Positions 7,524 through 16,789 of a DNA stretch of 25,671 bases are shown one piece after another. The DNA is from Priapulus caudatus. Lineage: Eukaryota; Priapulida; Priapulimorpha; Priapulimorphida; Priapulidae. The number at the start of each line of letters is the position of its first letter. The first letter of the stretch is position 1. The notes below the pieces were generated by a model. It was given only the letters and a program-made list of their open reading frames with translations, had not been told where the DNA came from and ran no database searches. Where the stretch lies: contig NW_014578067.1 of assembly GCF_000485595.1 (NCBI RefSeq), forward strand, positions 3,823 to 29,493, given 5' to 3'. The translations under genes were made by a program, and so were the position numbers.

Positions 7524-8526
7524 GCACTACTCGCAAAGTACCCGTCCAATTCGGACGGTGGGAATTCATGAATCAGAATGAATGTATTAGTGTTGTAGCT
7601 CACCTAAGGATCAAGGACTTTTTTGTAAAGTATGTTTTTGGTCTTCGATCGTATGCTGTGTGTGAATGTACATCGCCCTGGGTTTGCCTACTTGTGAGAG
7701 GGCAACATAGAGCATCTCGTGGAAGAAGACAGGTGTGGTCAGGCCCAAGCCTATGGTAGCGAAAGTCTATGGTAGTGATGCTCACGGGTGCGGGCATATG
7801 CTGTGAATGTAGAGATGCATGGTGCATTGTGCCACGTATATGAAATTGTGGCGGCTTACTTTGGCCTACAGGATTATGGACATTCCACCCCTGCGATCTC
7901 CCCCCCTACCGACTCGCTCGTAGGTGTCAAGGGTGGCCAGCATAAAAATGTAAATCCAAATGACCTATATTGATTGTAACCTTAACCGCGTTCCTAAACT
8001 ATAATTTCTACCCCAACCCCTACACTTTAAAATCTAAAACCGTGGGCCTAAATTTGTCTAAAAAATTTGAAATTTCTAGGAAAATTTCAAAGAGGCGACA
8101 TTGTCAGGTAACAATAAAATAAGTAGACGAGATGACGGCGTGAAACTTTCAACACCCGAGATCTTAAGGCTGAGCACGTGTGTGTATGCTGTATATTACA
8201 CTCATGTCCATTGTGTAACAAATCTAGCCCACAATTAAAAAAATCGTTGTTTGCCCTCACCCGACCCAGGCTGAAAAGTTTGGGTAGGTAGGTAGGCTTA
8301 AATTTTTGTTTGAGGGGGGTCTTTTTACAAATTCAGCAAGGTGTCTACATGTTCGGGTGTGCTTGTGTGGAGATACCTTTTATGTTCAGTCCTTGTGTTT
8401 TGGAAAAAGCAAGCGAGTGAAAAATCGCACACCTTGGCTCGCCGAGGTGTGTGATTTGCATCGGAGTGCCCGCAGGTCACGAGGCAAACTAGGGGTGTTC
8501 GGTGGCATGCCCCCCGGAAAAATTTT
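7524..8526. other. No gene supported; low-information interspersed sequence
   Basis: Short frames on both strands show no recognisable domain. A GGTAGGTAGG stretch at about 8283 resembles those near 4071 and 4351. At 8420-8450 there is an imperfect stem (ATCGCACACCTTGGC / GCCGAGGTGTGTGAT). A candidate splice-like segment near 7870-7925 could not be tied to either gene. Confidence 0.45.
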
Positions 8527-9343
8527 GAAAACTAGACTTCATGAAATGCCATTTCCAGCATTTTGGGCTAAAAATTAGCTCTGCATTTGTACTATTAATT
8601 TTGACATTTTTTAGCTGATTTTTTTTTCATCTAACAAAATATCAGTTTTGAACATGTGGATAACTTGAATCACACATTTAGCATGTTTAATCAAAAAGGA
8701 ACAACACTCAATTTTTCAAAGCAGACTATTAAAACTTTATCTAAAAATACAACCAATCACATTCGTTGTTCTAGAGCGCTTTGCGACTGTCGTTATAAAC
8801 ATGTAAACCGACTTCCGGCAATGTCCGTGATGTTTACAACCGTTTGCGTTTATCTTCGAGTTTATAAGTTGAATTAATTTTAAAAATAAAACACGAAAAA
8901 AAAGAAAAAGAAAAAAGGTGTGCGTTTTGATAATGCTTAGCTGATCTTTCTTCACACAAGGGCTGGCTTGGTGACAGCCTTGTTCAATCCTTAGGTTGTG
9001 ATCGCTACGTCTTAGTTTAGTTAATGCCTTTCTTGCTTGTTTGGAATATAAATTTAATAGGTATGGTTCAGGTTAAAGTGTGTACCGCGAGAATTTTCTA
9101 GTGTTTTCCCCACTTTCATGATACCTACCGTTATTGCTTGAGTAACAGCAATTGTCTAGAGGTCTCTTGGTGTTTTGAATGTTGGTATAATCAGTGATAT
9201 TTTCACTGTCAGGTGAGACTATATTCTGCTATATTTCGTTTTTCTGAGCCAAAAAACTCGCGGTACACACTTTAATATTTTGTTTTAAGTTGTCTATAAA
9301 ATCTTAGTTTGTTTGACCCTCCTTTTTTTCTGATGTCATCATT
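8527..9343. repeat. Dispersed repeat, copy 1 (carries a TTAA insertion)
   Basis: From CTAGACTTCATGAAATGCC to TCTGATGTCATCAT this matches 15481-15946, interrupted by indels. Shared landmarks are GTTTGCGTTTATCTTCGAG, an A-rich AATAAAACACGAAAAAA stretch and GGGCTGGCTTGGTGACAGCC. Copy 1 has about 230 extra bases after the first 80 and contains the 195-bp element at 9077-9271. It is probably an old retroelement tail or untranslated region, with no recognisable protein. Confidence 0.75.
9077..9271. mobile_element. 195-bp MITE with TTAA target duplication
   Basis: The perfect 15-bp terminal inverted repeats are AGTGTGTACCGCGAG and CTCGCGGTACACACT, flanked by TTAA at 9073-9076 and 9272-9275. The homologous repeat at 15481-15946 has the uninterrupted site CAGGTTAATATTTT (TTAA at 15875-15878), which fixes the insertion boundaries. 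TTAA duplication is typical of piggyBac and Kolobok transposases. The element has no coding sequence and must be mobilised in trans. Confidence 0.88.
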
Positions 9344-9347
9344 AGGG

Positions 9348-9440
9348 GTGAGTATTGCGACCAAAAACCGTATTGCAATATATTGCAATACGACAAAACC
9401 GTATTGCAATATTTTCCAATACGTATTGGGAAGTGTATAC
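9348..9440. mobile_element. hAT-like end with ATTGCAAT motifs
   Basis: This starts TAGGGGTGAGTATTGCGACC, the mirror of the terminus at 2770. It then has repeated CCGTATTGCAATAT and CAATACG motifs able to form hairpins. The second end was not located. Call based on terminus similarity only. Confidence 0.35.
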
Positions 9441-9594
9441 CATGCATGATATATTAACAATTTGATGGTTTTAATATCATCATATATTGTATTATATGAC
9501 ATGATTTAATTTCTCATGTTTTTCTTGAGAAACAGAAGCACGGCAATGTTTTCCGCTGACAGTGCAGTCAGGCGCGCAAATCCATTTTGAATTG

Positions 9595-9690
9595 TGGGGG
9601 GGACACCAGTAGCAAACACGCGAAGGGGGGGGGAATTTTTGAAATTAGACCCCCTCAGATGCGTTTTCTGCGCGAGCAGGGGGGGGTCCC
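9595..9690. repeat. G-runs and G/C-rich low-complexity stretch
   Basis: Several runs of 6 to 9 G (about 9595-9602, 9626-9634, 9680-9687) are interspersed with A/T-rich bits; together they could fold as a G-quadruplex. A similar CCCCCC/GGGGGG context appears near 8511 and 15435, next to the dispersed repeat. A (CA)n-like CACACACGCACGCACGCACA tract follows at about 9710-9730. Confidence 0.5.
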
Positions 9691-10329
9691 CTGTGCACGC
9701 CCCTGAACACACACACGCACGCACGCACACAATATATAGCCGAGTCGCTATACAAGCAGTGCATATAGAGTAGTGGCGCCATCTATCGGCAGAAAAATGC
9801 AGCTTTTATTGCTAACCATGATCTCTATCCTTGAGCCATAGTGCTGAGAGGGTCTATGTCACCCAGGGTACTGCCGGAACGTACCCCGGGTACGGTCCGG
9901 TATACCCGAACGTACCCTGGTACTACAGCGTGCGAGCTTGGCACTCGCCCGCTCGCCAATGTCGAGTGAAAATAATATCGGGCGAGTCAAAGCTAAAACT
10001 GACTCGCCCGTGTTAGCGAGTAAAAATAATTGCCTAAAGCTTTAATCAAATAATGGCTCTTTACGTTTTTTTATCCAAACATTGGATTGGTGAAAAACAG
10101 TTCTAGCGATATGTTATCACACCACATCCATTGTGTACATGCCGTGATGGATGTCTACCATGCTCTGATTGAGCAGTCGCGATTCAGCTTAGCCAATCAC
10201 GTACGGTATTATATAATACCAATTCGCACGCTGGCGCATCGATCGCACAGGCATGTGGCGTGTGTAGGATAGCGACGGGCTGCCGCGGCTACTGACTCGC
10301 CTTGATGTAAACAAATCAATGAAACCGGC

Positions 10330-10375
10330 GTACATAGTAACACATAGTAACACATAGTAACAAATTATAGTAACA
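10330..10375. repeat. Short tandem repeat (CATAGTAACA)
   Basis: Three adjacent copies of about 10 bp lie inside the hAT-like element; a fourth degenerate copy follows at about 10363. Confidence 0.7.
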
Positions 10376-10679
10376 TGTGGCGTTTCATTGATGGGGATAG
10401 CAACCCGAGAAGAAAAGTAAATTAAATAAAAATAAAAACACAAAGGATTACGAACAAAACAGAAAACGTAGTTTTAATAAAAAATGGACAGTTGGGAGGC
10501 CTTGGTTTCTGTTTCTGTTGTAGTACGTTTGTCAAAGTATCCAAATTTGCCATCGAGGCAACGGGCTATAGCTAGCCATGGGGTGTGACCTAGCTTGGGT
10601 AAAGCCAGGTATTTTAGCCTTTTAGCCGAAAGGCACTGAGGGTGGTCACAGCCAGAGTTTTTTGCGCCCTCAGTGGTTC

Positions 10680-10860
10680 TTTTACGTCCCCATTGGCCTT
10701 AGTATTACTGGAGACGGGACCGCCATTTTACGTGGTAATCCGAGCCACGGGAGATTCACAGTCTCCAATGTTGAGAGCCAGGTTTTTACACAGGTCTTGA
10801 GAAAATTCACTGCCCCGGCCGGGGTTTGAACTCACATTCTTCAGTGGACAGTGTACGAGG
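10680..10860 (-). repeat. SINE-like fragment with B box
   Basis: On the minus strand GTGAGTTCAAACCCCGGCC (about 10815-10833) resembles a pol III B box, followed by GGGCAGTGAATTTTC and a longer tail. No intact tRNA fold is seen. Likely a tRNA-derived SINE remnant nested in the 9926-11460 element. Confidence 0.35.
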
Positions 10861-10878
10861 AACAAAACAACAGAGGAG

Positions 10879-11261
10879 ATGAAGTGTGCTTGGTGTGTGG
10901 AGCACATCGGCACCCTAAAAAGTCGAGGACTGATTAAGCGAAGCAGCACCTTTATTGACGGCTGTAACAGTTATAAGCGAGAATCAATATCCTATACCAT
11001 GAGCTGTCTGAGGCACAGGCATGTGCTTCTGATCATGTATAAAGGCTGTACAGAATCAGAAAAAAAGCCCCTGCTAACGTCGCGGTCAATCTTCTTCACA
11101 CGCAGAATTCTGAGAAGCTCAGAATTTTGTTCAGGAATGCCCATGCATTGGCCAAGAACGGGAACCCATTTAGGGACTTTCAGTGGTTGTGCGACTTGGA
11201 TGAAAAAAGGGCCACTCGATTGTCCCTTTTGTATTTTTGTAAATTTGTAACTTTGTTGTGA
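10879..11261 (+). pseudogene. hAT-associated / ZNF862-like zinc-finger protein fragment
   Basis: Two frames carry recognisable pieces. From 10879 the frame reads MKCAWCVEHIG, then SSTFIDGCNSYKRESIS and HRH. This fits a C-x2-C, FxxGxxxxxRxSxxxH zinc-binding module that precedes hAT transposase-like domains in proteins such as ZNF862/KIAA1586. From about 11080 another frame reads EKLRILFRNAHALAKNGNPF then RDFQWLCDLDEK, the linker that follows in that family, and ends at TGA 11259-11261. The frames differ by a shift and stops interrupt them, so the copy is dead. Its place inside a transposon with hAT-like ends agrees with being a relic of that element's protein. No catalytic core is present. Confidence 0.5.
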
Positions 11262-11693
11262 CGGGTACCCTACTTATAAGGTGATCAATAAATTAAATGT
11301 GTAGTTTAAATCAATGGTGTTTTTTGTGTTTTTCCACTATTGTTTGACAATAATTTTTTGTTTTAAAATTTGGGCGAGTACAGATTCCATTCGGGCGAGT
11401 TAACTTATTGACTCACTCGCCCAGTTTGGCGAGTGTTTTTTTTTTAAAGCTCTAACCCTGTACTATCTAATATGCCGTCGACCGTACCTCGCCTACTCCA
11501 CTAGTAACGAGTCTAGGTAGTCGCCTACGCCTACTCCCTAACCCTAACCTCAACCATATCAAATAGTTACTAGGGTACTACGTCCCGGTATACCGGACCG
11601 TACCCAGGGTACGTTCCGGCAGTACCCTGGGGGGACATAGACCCTATGAGCAGTAACAACGTGGATATTCGTCCGAGCATCGGATACTAGTTC

Positions 11694-11953
11694 GGTGGCG
11701 CTATTCGTCCGAGCATTGTTGCGCCTGCGCTGAACGCTGTACTGTACGCTGTATTGAAGGTTATACACCATGAATTAATTCGGGTACTATGACACGCGTA
11801 TATAAGATAGCCGAGTCGGTTTAGAGTTAGTGTTAGAGTTAGTGTTAGGGTTAGGGTTGGGCTAGGGTTAGGAATAGTGTGACTGCTTTACTCTGCCTCG
11901 AGACATTAAGATACGGCGCATGCGTAGTGTGACTGCTCGGACGAATAGCGCAT
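11694..11953. mobile_element. Short TIR element with TTAGGG-like core
   Basis: A perfect 18-bp inverted pair, GCGCTATTCGTCCGAGCA (11696-11713) and its complement (11934-11951), bounds about 220 bp. The interior holds degenerate TTAGGG repeats (about 11826-11873) and a 13-bp direct repeat TAGTGTGACTGCT (about 11875 and 11928). A further copy of ATTCGTCCGAGCAT lies at about 11668. The target duplication is not clear. Confidence 0.6.
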
Positions 11954-12449
11954 CGGCATCCCTTCTGCTGACATGCGAAGAGTAAGTGTCGGATAACCTT
12001 TTGACCCTCAAGAGGAGGGTTAAACATGGATTTGTTGACTGTTAACAAAGGAGTGAACTGCTTTTGCTATTAGAGCCCCCTCCCCCCACCTTCCCCCTTC
12101 ACAGTCACCCTATAGAAACTCCAGACCTAAAACACGTTTACAATTCTCCTTAATACATCAATGTAGCCGCAACAAGATGCGCGATGCTGTGTCTAGATAG
12201 ACTATTACTAAAACAACCCCTAGTCTAGCTCCACTGACTACTCTATTTAAACATCTGTACATTAAATGTTACACTACGAAGAGAACAGACCACTATTAAA
12301 TCTTCCATAGGATCCTATACTTAAGAATTTCAGGAGCTGGAAAATAGTATTTCGACCGTTTTCGGCCAAGTGGCAATATTAATTAAGCTAGGTAGCCATG
12401 TATTTCAGCCGTGCACCATGAGAGTTAATGTGTCATATGTTGTCCAGCG
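11954..12449. other. No feature supported
   Basis: Unique-looking sequence with only short frames; a C-rich stretch at 12074-12100 and nothing recognisable on either strand. Confidence 0.5.
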
Positions 12450-12459
12450 TTTAAAAAAA

Positions 12460-12704
12460 CGCAGTGGCTGGAAGTACGGCAGCCGTCGTTCTATGAAGCC
12501 CCTTTTTGGCGTTAGGGTTAGAGTTGGAGTTCCTGTTCTAGCTCATCTAAACTCTCAAATCGTGAATTTTTTTCCCAAGGCGTTATTTCGAAATCTGCCG
12601 CCACCCGCTGCCATCTTTGTCTCGTTAAGTATGAAAGCGAATGGACTGCTGTACCTCCAGCCTCGAGACATTAAGATATGGCTGCCTTACCCGTAGCCAC
12701 TGCG
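12460..12704. mobile_element. 245-bp Mutator-like MITE with 10-bp target duplication
   Basis: The ends CGCAGTGGCTGGAAGTACGG and, on the other strand, CGCAGTGGCTACGGGTAAGG are inverted repeats of about 25 bp (both continue CAGCC). The perfect direct repeat TTTAAAAAAA flanks it at 12450-12459 and 12705-12714. A 9-10 bp duplication points to a Mutator-like transposase, with the caution that an A-run could align by chance. The inner CCTCGAGACATTAAGATA (about 12661) also occurs at 11898, so a diverged relative lies nearby. Confidence 0.65.
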
Positions 12705-12714
12705 TTTAAAAAAA

Positions 12715-13149
12715 TATTGCGAATTTACTAACCGATACCACATTTGTGCCTGAAAAACAGTCGCGCAGTCGAATAGGGGGGCCATACATTTAAAGCATTC
12801 GTTTTAAATTACCAGTAACCATCCACGCATCTCGATTCTCGATGTGCAGCTCATTGCCACATACGATAGCCAGCCTAAATAATGCAACCACAAAACATCG
12901 CGTCAGCTTTAGTGCACGAGCTGCGGGCCCTCCGATTGGTCGGCTGATGACGCGTCACATCCTCTAACCTAACAGGGTAATGAACCGGTAGTGATTTAAT
13001 AGTGGTCACGTGTCATAATCTCCCAGCAACAAAAACGTTGCACTTTCCCTATCATTAGTATCAGCTATAGCCATGTACGTGACCAGAAAAACCATTGAGT
13101 CATAACCTGCCAGTGTGTATAATTTTACATAGCATGGTTCATACATACA
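12715..13149. other. No feature supported
   Basis: No open frame of note, no repeat partner found in the window, no recognisable regulatory motif. Confidence 0.45.
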
Positions 13150-13150
13150 T

Positions 13151-13591
13151 AAAGCCTGGCGCACATTGCCGAACATTTTCCGGAACAAATGTTCATCAGA
13201 ACATGTTTTTGTCTGGCAATCTGCGGGTGAACAATTGCTGAGCACACATTACCAAATATTTTGCAGCGAACAACCTCGTGGCGCCGTCTAGTGGCTGTGT
13301 TGTAAACAGTCACGTGATCGGCGCATGATTGGGCACAAAAATCACGTGACCACATATCGTGCTGCTATTGGTTACTAATTTACAAATGTTCCTAGAATTG
13401 TTCGACATTCAGCGCTCATTGACGAACATTCTACGAACAATGTTCGAGATATCAAACATTTCCAATCTTCATAAACATTGTTCGGAACAAATGTTCGGCA
13501 ACTTTTTTCACCGCACATTGCCGAACCTTTCATGGAACATTGCTACGATAATGTTTTTGAACAAAATGTTTGGCAATGTGCGCCGGGCTTT
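13151..13591. mobile_element. 441-bp TIR element rich in GAACA/TGTTC palindromes
   Basis: The ends AAAGCCTGGCGCACATTGCC and, on the other strand, AAAGCCCGGCGCACATTGCC are followed on both sides by xAACATTTT. The repeat is flanked by TA on each side. The interior has many GAACA / TGTTC motifs, several as near palindromes (for example ACGAACAATGTTCG at about 13433), which could pair extensively. No coding sequence; MITE of undetermined superfamily. Confidence 0.72.
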
Positions 13592-13967
13592 ACACAGCAA
13601 TTGTGCACAGCAGAACAATCAAATTCAAATTCAAATTTAGATAAAGTTTATTGCACGGACAATCGCAGATCATACAGGCAAATAGGCTACAAACTACAAT
13701 AAAACAAGTTTCTAGGCTGATAAAAACAAGAGAGAAATGATGTGTCTTATACTACATGACTGCATGACCCATGGTACATAATATATTTTTTATTTAACAT
13801 AATTTAACGTTCTATTTTAACCAAAAAACAACACTTCAAACTAGTGTAAAAAAATTCAAGCTCCTAAACTACGATAACGAACAAGATTCATATGAGTAGA
13901 CTATCGCGGTAAGTATCGCGTGGTATCGGTTGTCACAGATAGTATCGCTTGGTATCGGAAACTGCAG

Positions 13968-14773
13968 CAGGGAATAATTTTCCCGGTATCGCATCGCAAT
14001 TCGCGATGTATTTTCAGCCATTTGCTACGCATATTTTTTTATGAATCGCAGTTGTGCGATGCAGCCCATGCGAGATGTAAACGGAAACATACATGTTTAC
14101 AATTTACTTTTATTCTCGGGCTGCTTTGCTCCGTCAATGAAATGCCACGTTGCGCGATTTTATTGATTTGTTAACACCAAGGCCAACGTGACCTTTAAAC
14201 AATCCTACACTCCCCCCCGTACATCAATCAATATGCCGCCCCAGGCACGTATACACAGCCACGCTGTGCTGTTCTTGCACGCTCTCGCGGGCTGTCTTCG
14301 GCGACCTTTGATAATATAAAGTGAGGATGTCGTGGTCGAGGAGTCAGATAGCCGCCCTTCACAATCGCTAGAACAGTATTTCATCAATGTTTGGATATAT
14401 AACGTAAGGAACCAACATTTGATTAAAGTTCTAGACAATTATTTTTACTCGCCAACATGGGCGAGTCAGCTTTAGCTTTCCTCGCCCGGCCCGATATTAT
14501 TTTCACTCGACATTTGCGAGCGGACGAGTGCCAGCGCCACGCTACTGTTAAACGCTGGCGGGCAGCGTGCAGAATCGCTAGTGTGTCCTAGGCTTAAGCT
14601 AGCTGTGCCGTCAACGAGGCAGACACGATAACACGCCAAGCATGCACTGCGGTGTAAATTTGCACTGTGATTGTCTGAAAAAAAATGCTATACAAATTTA
14701 TCCAATTGCTATGCAAAATTTATTTTGTATAGCACATTTGCTTTGCAAATTTTTGGCTGGAAATTGTTCCCTG
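13968..14773. mobile_element. 806-bp hAT-like element, TSD TGCAG, with known empty site
   Basis: The ends CAGGGAATAATTT and, on the other strand, CAGGGAACAATTT are flanked by perfect TGCAG at 13963-13967 and 14774-14778. The homologous repeat at 17265-17447 has a single TGCAG (17351-17355) with no insertion. The element contains the inverted end of the 9926-11460 family and, at about 14687-14740, a TGCTATACAAATTT-type inverted pair. No transposase reading frame remains. Confidence 0.82.
14415..14547. mobile_element. Inverted end of the GGGCGAGT element family
   Basis: The reverse complement of this stretch matches 9926-10050 in order: terminal CAG, GGCACTCG, TCGAGTGAAAATAATATCGG, then GGCGAGTAAAAATAATTG. 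The terminus is CTG at 14545-14547. It is a fragment nested within the 806-bp element; the second end was not found. Confidence 0.65.
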
Positions 14774-14878
14774 TGCAGGCACCCTGATTACAGTCAGATG
14801 TAGGGATAGTAAACCCAACTGTTGGGCTAAACCTCCCTGTGTTTAGCTTGGGATATGTGGTGTGATTTAAATTGACTA

Positions 14879-15480
14879 CGGTGACGAATTTTCTACGGTA
14901 AAATTTTGTAAACATTTTGTTGCCATTCTTTTACATTCATCATATCATCGTATCATCAAATTCTTACCTGATAAGATTGTTTCTCAACTAATTAAAAATC
15001 CAAAAAACCTGGACGATTTTATGTTCCTGACATTAATTGCTTGCTATGTGCTATGTATGAGTCATGAGCAGGCCCCTCCCTACGTTGCGCAAACCGTGCG
15101 CACCCGCCCCGTTTCAATTGTTGCGCCACATTTAAATTGCCTCCGCCTCGATTAAATTCCACCACAATAAAAGTTTGACAGCGCGGAAGTCGATCGTTTG
15201 TTGATGCCGCCATTTTGCGAGCAGTAACCAAAGCACACTTGTGTGCTTTGCTGTGATTGGCTGGTCACCCTCACTGCTAAGCCAATCAGCAGAGAGTTTT
15301 TTTTTAATAGTTCACACATGCGCATAGTCAAAAACTACATGAGGAACAGGCTGAGTGAGTCAGCTTTGGAGGCGCTGCTGCTACTGGCAATTGAGGGGCC
15401 ACCTCGGCAAGAATTCCCATTCGACCAGGCCCCCGGACCCCTCTAGCAAACTAGGGGGGTCAAAAAATGTCAAAAAATTG
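14879..15480. other. No gene; palindrome and GC-rich repeat
   Basis: About 15080-15185 is an inverted, diverged copy of 25560-25665, sharing CCACCACAATAAAAGTTTG on this strand and CCGCCCC/TTTAAAT units. At 15229-15250 is a stem CAAAGCACAC / GTGTGCTTTG with a 2-nt centre. ATTGGCT and AGCCAAT boxes face each other at about 15256 and 15281. No transcript feature can be supported. Confidence 0.5.
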
Positions 15481-15946
15481 AAATCTAAACTTCATGAAAT
15501 GCCTTTTGGCATAAAAATTACCTCTGCATTTGTACTCTTAATTTTGACATTTTTGTTGACACATCCGTGATGTTTACAACTGTTTGCGTTTACCTTCGAG
15601 TTTATAAGTTGAATTAATGAAAAATAAAACACGAAAAAAAAAGAAAGAAAAAAGGTGTGCGTTTTGAAAATGCTTAGATGCGCGTTTTTTCGCACTTCTC
15701 CTGATCAATAGAGGTGCGATACTGATCCTCTTCTCCTGATCTTTCTTCACACAAGGGCTGGCTTGGTGACAGCCTTGTTCAAACTTCAATCCTTAGGTTG
15801 TGATCGCTACGTCTTAGTTTAGTTAATGCCTTTCTTGCTTGTTTGGAATATAAATTTAATAGGTATGGTTCAGGTTAATATTTTGTTTTAAGTTGTCTAT
15901 AAAATCTTAGTTTGTTTGACCCTCCTTTTTTTCTGATGTAATCATT
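15481..15946. repeat. Dispersed repeat, copy 2 (empty TTAA site)
   Basis: This matches 8527-9343 but lacks the 195-bp TTAA element and a ~230-bp segment. It has its own insertion of about 50 bp after TGCTTAG (from about 15677). It supplies the reference for the TTAA insertion. Confidence 0.75.
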
Positions 15947-16640
15947 CAGGTCGTTAAAGAACATGGTGGTATATTTTTGTTGCAAGTTTCTCTTTATGTT
16001 GAGTATGGTTTCATGTAGTTTTGATTGGAATTGCGATTCCAGATTGTGTTTTTTGCCATAAGTTCTAAATAAATATGTTGCTATTTTTGACCAATTTGTG
16101 AAAGTCTTAGTAATATAATGCCTTCAGGAATGTGGTTGTAGAATTGAATAGATTCCTTCACTGGATTTTTGCCACTTGAAGAACTATATTGTGTAATAAG
16201 GGGAACATTCCTAGCTCAGCTTTGACGCTCAGCTTATCGACGCATAGCGGCAACGGTAAACACGTTTGAAACATTTGACCTGAACGTTTCACTTTGTAGT
16301 CTAAAAGCTTTGAATGAACGTATTCCTGATCAATTTTTTTCACCTATCACCCATATATAGGCAAGTAGAAGCGTGCAATGTTAAAATAATTTATTTTTGC
16401 GTGATTTTATGTTTGCCGCTTGAAAGTTCAAGGGAATATCCCTTTAACAGATAAAAATGTGAGATGATAGATTCGCGTAATTAGTTGTGTTCAGAAGCTG
16501 GTGCGGATAGCTCGCTACAAGTACAAGTACAAGTTTATAGTCTATATATTATCGTGAAGAGAAACACAATTAAAGGCAACTGCAGTTTTGTGAGTGCTTC
16601 GTACTTGTTCGTAATAATTAATAGTTATTTTCATATGTAG
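15947..16640 (+). other. Probable intron of the mini-exon gene; nothing else seen
   Basis: AT-rich with no repeat partner found in the window. Branch-like and pyrimidine-rich stretches precede the 16641 exon. No additional exon could be supported. Confidence 0.4.
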
Positions 16641-16682
16641 GTTCGACAACAAGGAAAATAAGGAGCCGCAAGAGCTTGAGGA
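16641..16682 (+). CDS. Mini-exon 3 of the phase-2 gene, acidic
   Basis: This is a 42-bp exon between CATATGTAG and a GTAAGT donor (16683-16688). The first base completes the Arg codon left by exon 6911-6967; 13 codons read FDNKENKEPQELE, and GA remains for the next exon. The composition is acidic and polar, like mini-exon 1. The intron after it starts with the same ~107-bp repeat as the intron after mini-exon 1, which suggests an ancestral duplication of an exon-intron pair or a mobile intron start. Confidence 0.6.
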
Positions 16683-16789
16683 GTAAGTATAGGTATATTT
16701 AAAAACTAGAGAAAGTAAGAAGTGAGCTGTGCAGGTCCACGTGGTGCTGTTAACTTGGTATAGCACCTGCTATTAACATAGGTGCACAT
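16683..16789 (+). repeat. Intron-start repeat, copy 2
   Basis: This starts at the donor of mini-exon 3 and matches 6060-6166 with few changes: a small extra GTATAG-like insertion near the donor and single substitutions. The exon sequences just upstream of the two donors are not similar. Confidence 0.8.

Larger units (their letters stand above)
9926..11460. mobile_element. 1535-bp hAT-like transposon, TSD TACTA
   Basis: The ends CAGCGTGCGAGC and, on the other strand, CAGGGTTAGAGC agree at 9 of 12 positions. A perfect TACTA flanks it at 9921-9925 and 11461-11465, and the undisturbed copy of the host element at 7158-7523 shows the site without it. Both subterminal regions are rich in GGGCGAGT / ACTCGCCC motifs, as expected for transposase-binding sites. 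It contains a zinc-finger-like pseudogene (10879-11261) and a SINE-like piece. The left end recurs, inverted, at 14415-14547. Confidence 0.78.
9843..11651. mobile_element. TIR element with telomere-like array, copy 2, split by an insertion
   Basis: The left end 9843-9925 and the right part 11461-11651 match the element at 7158-7523, including GCTGAGAGGGTCTATGTC and its inverted partner. The copy is interrupted by the 1535-bp insertion 9926-11460. The right part keeps one GACCGTACC unit with a short CCCTAA array (about 11538-11552). Rejoined, it would be only about 275 bp. Confidence 0.8.
13880..14878. repeat. Dispersed repeat interrupted by an insertion
   Basis: 13880-13967 and 14774-14878 match the continuous stretch 17265-17447. 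Shared landmarks are ACTATCGCGGTAAGTATCGC, GGTATCGGAAACTGCAG and GGATATGTGGTGTGATTTA. The 806 bp between them are an inserted element. Confidence 0.8.

Noticed and set aside
12370-12696. 108-codon plus-strand frame
   Set aside because: It lies largely inside the TIR element 12460-12704 and shows no domain.
13911-13920. GTAAGT donor-like sites at 13909 and 17297
   Set aside because: They are the same repeat unit (TATCGCGGTAAGTATCGC) and have no upstream acceptor or open frame fitting phase 2.
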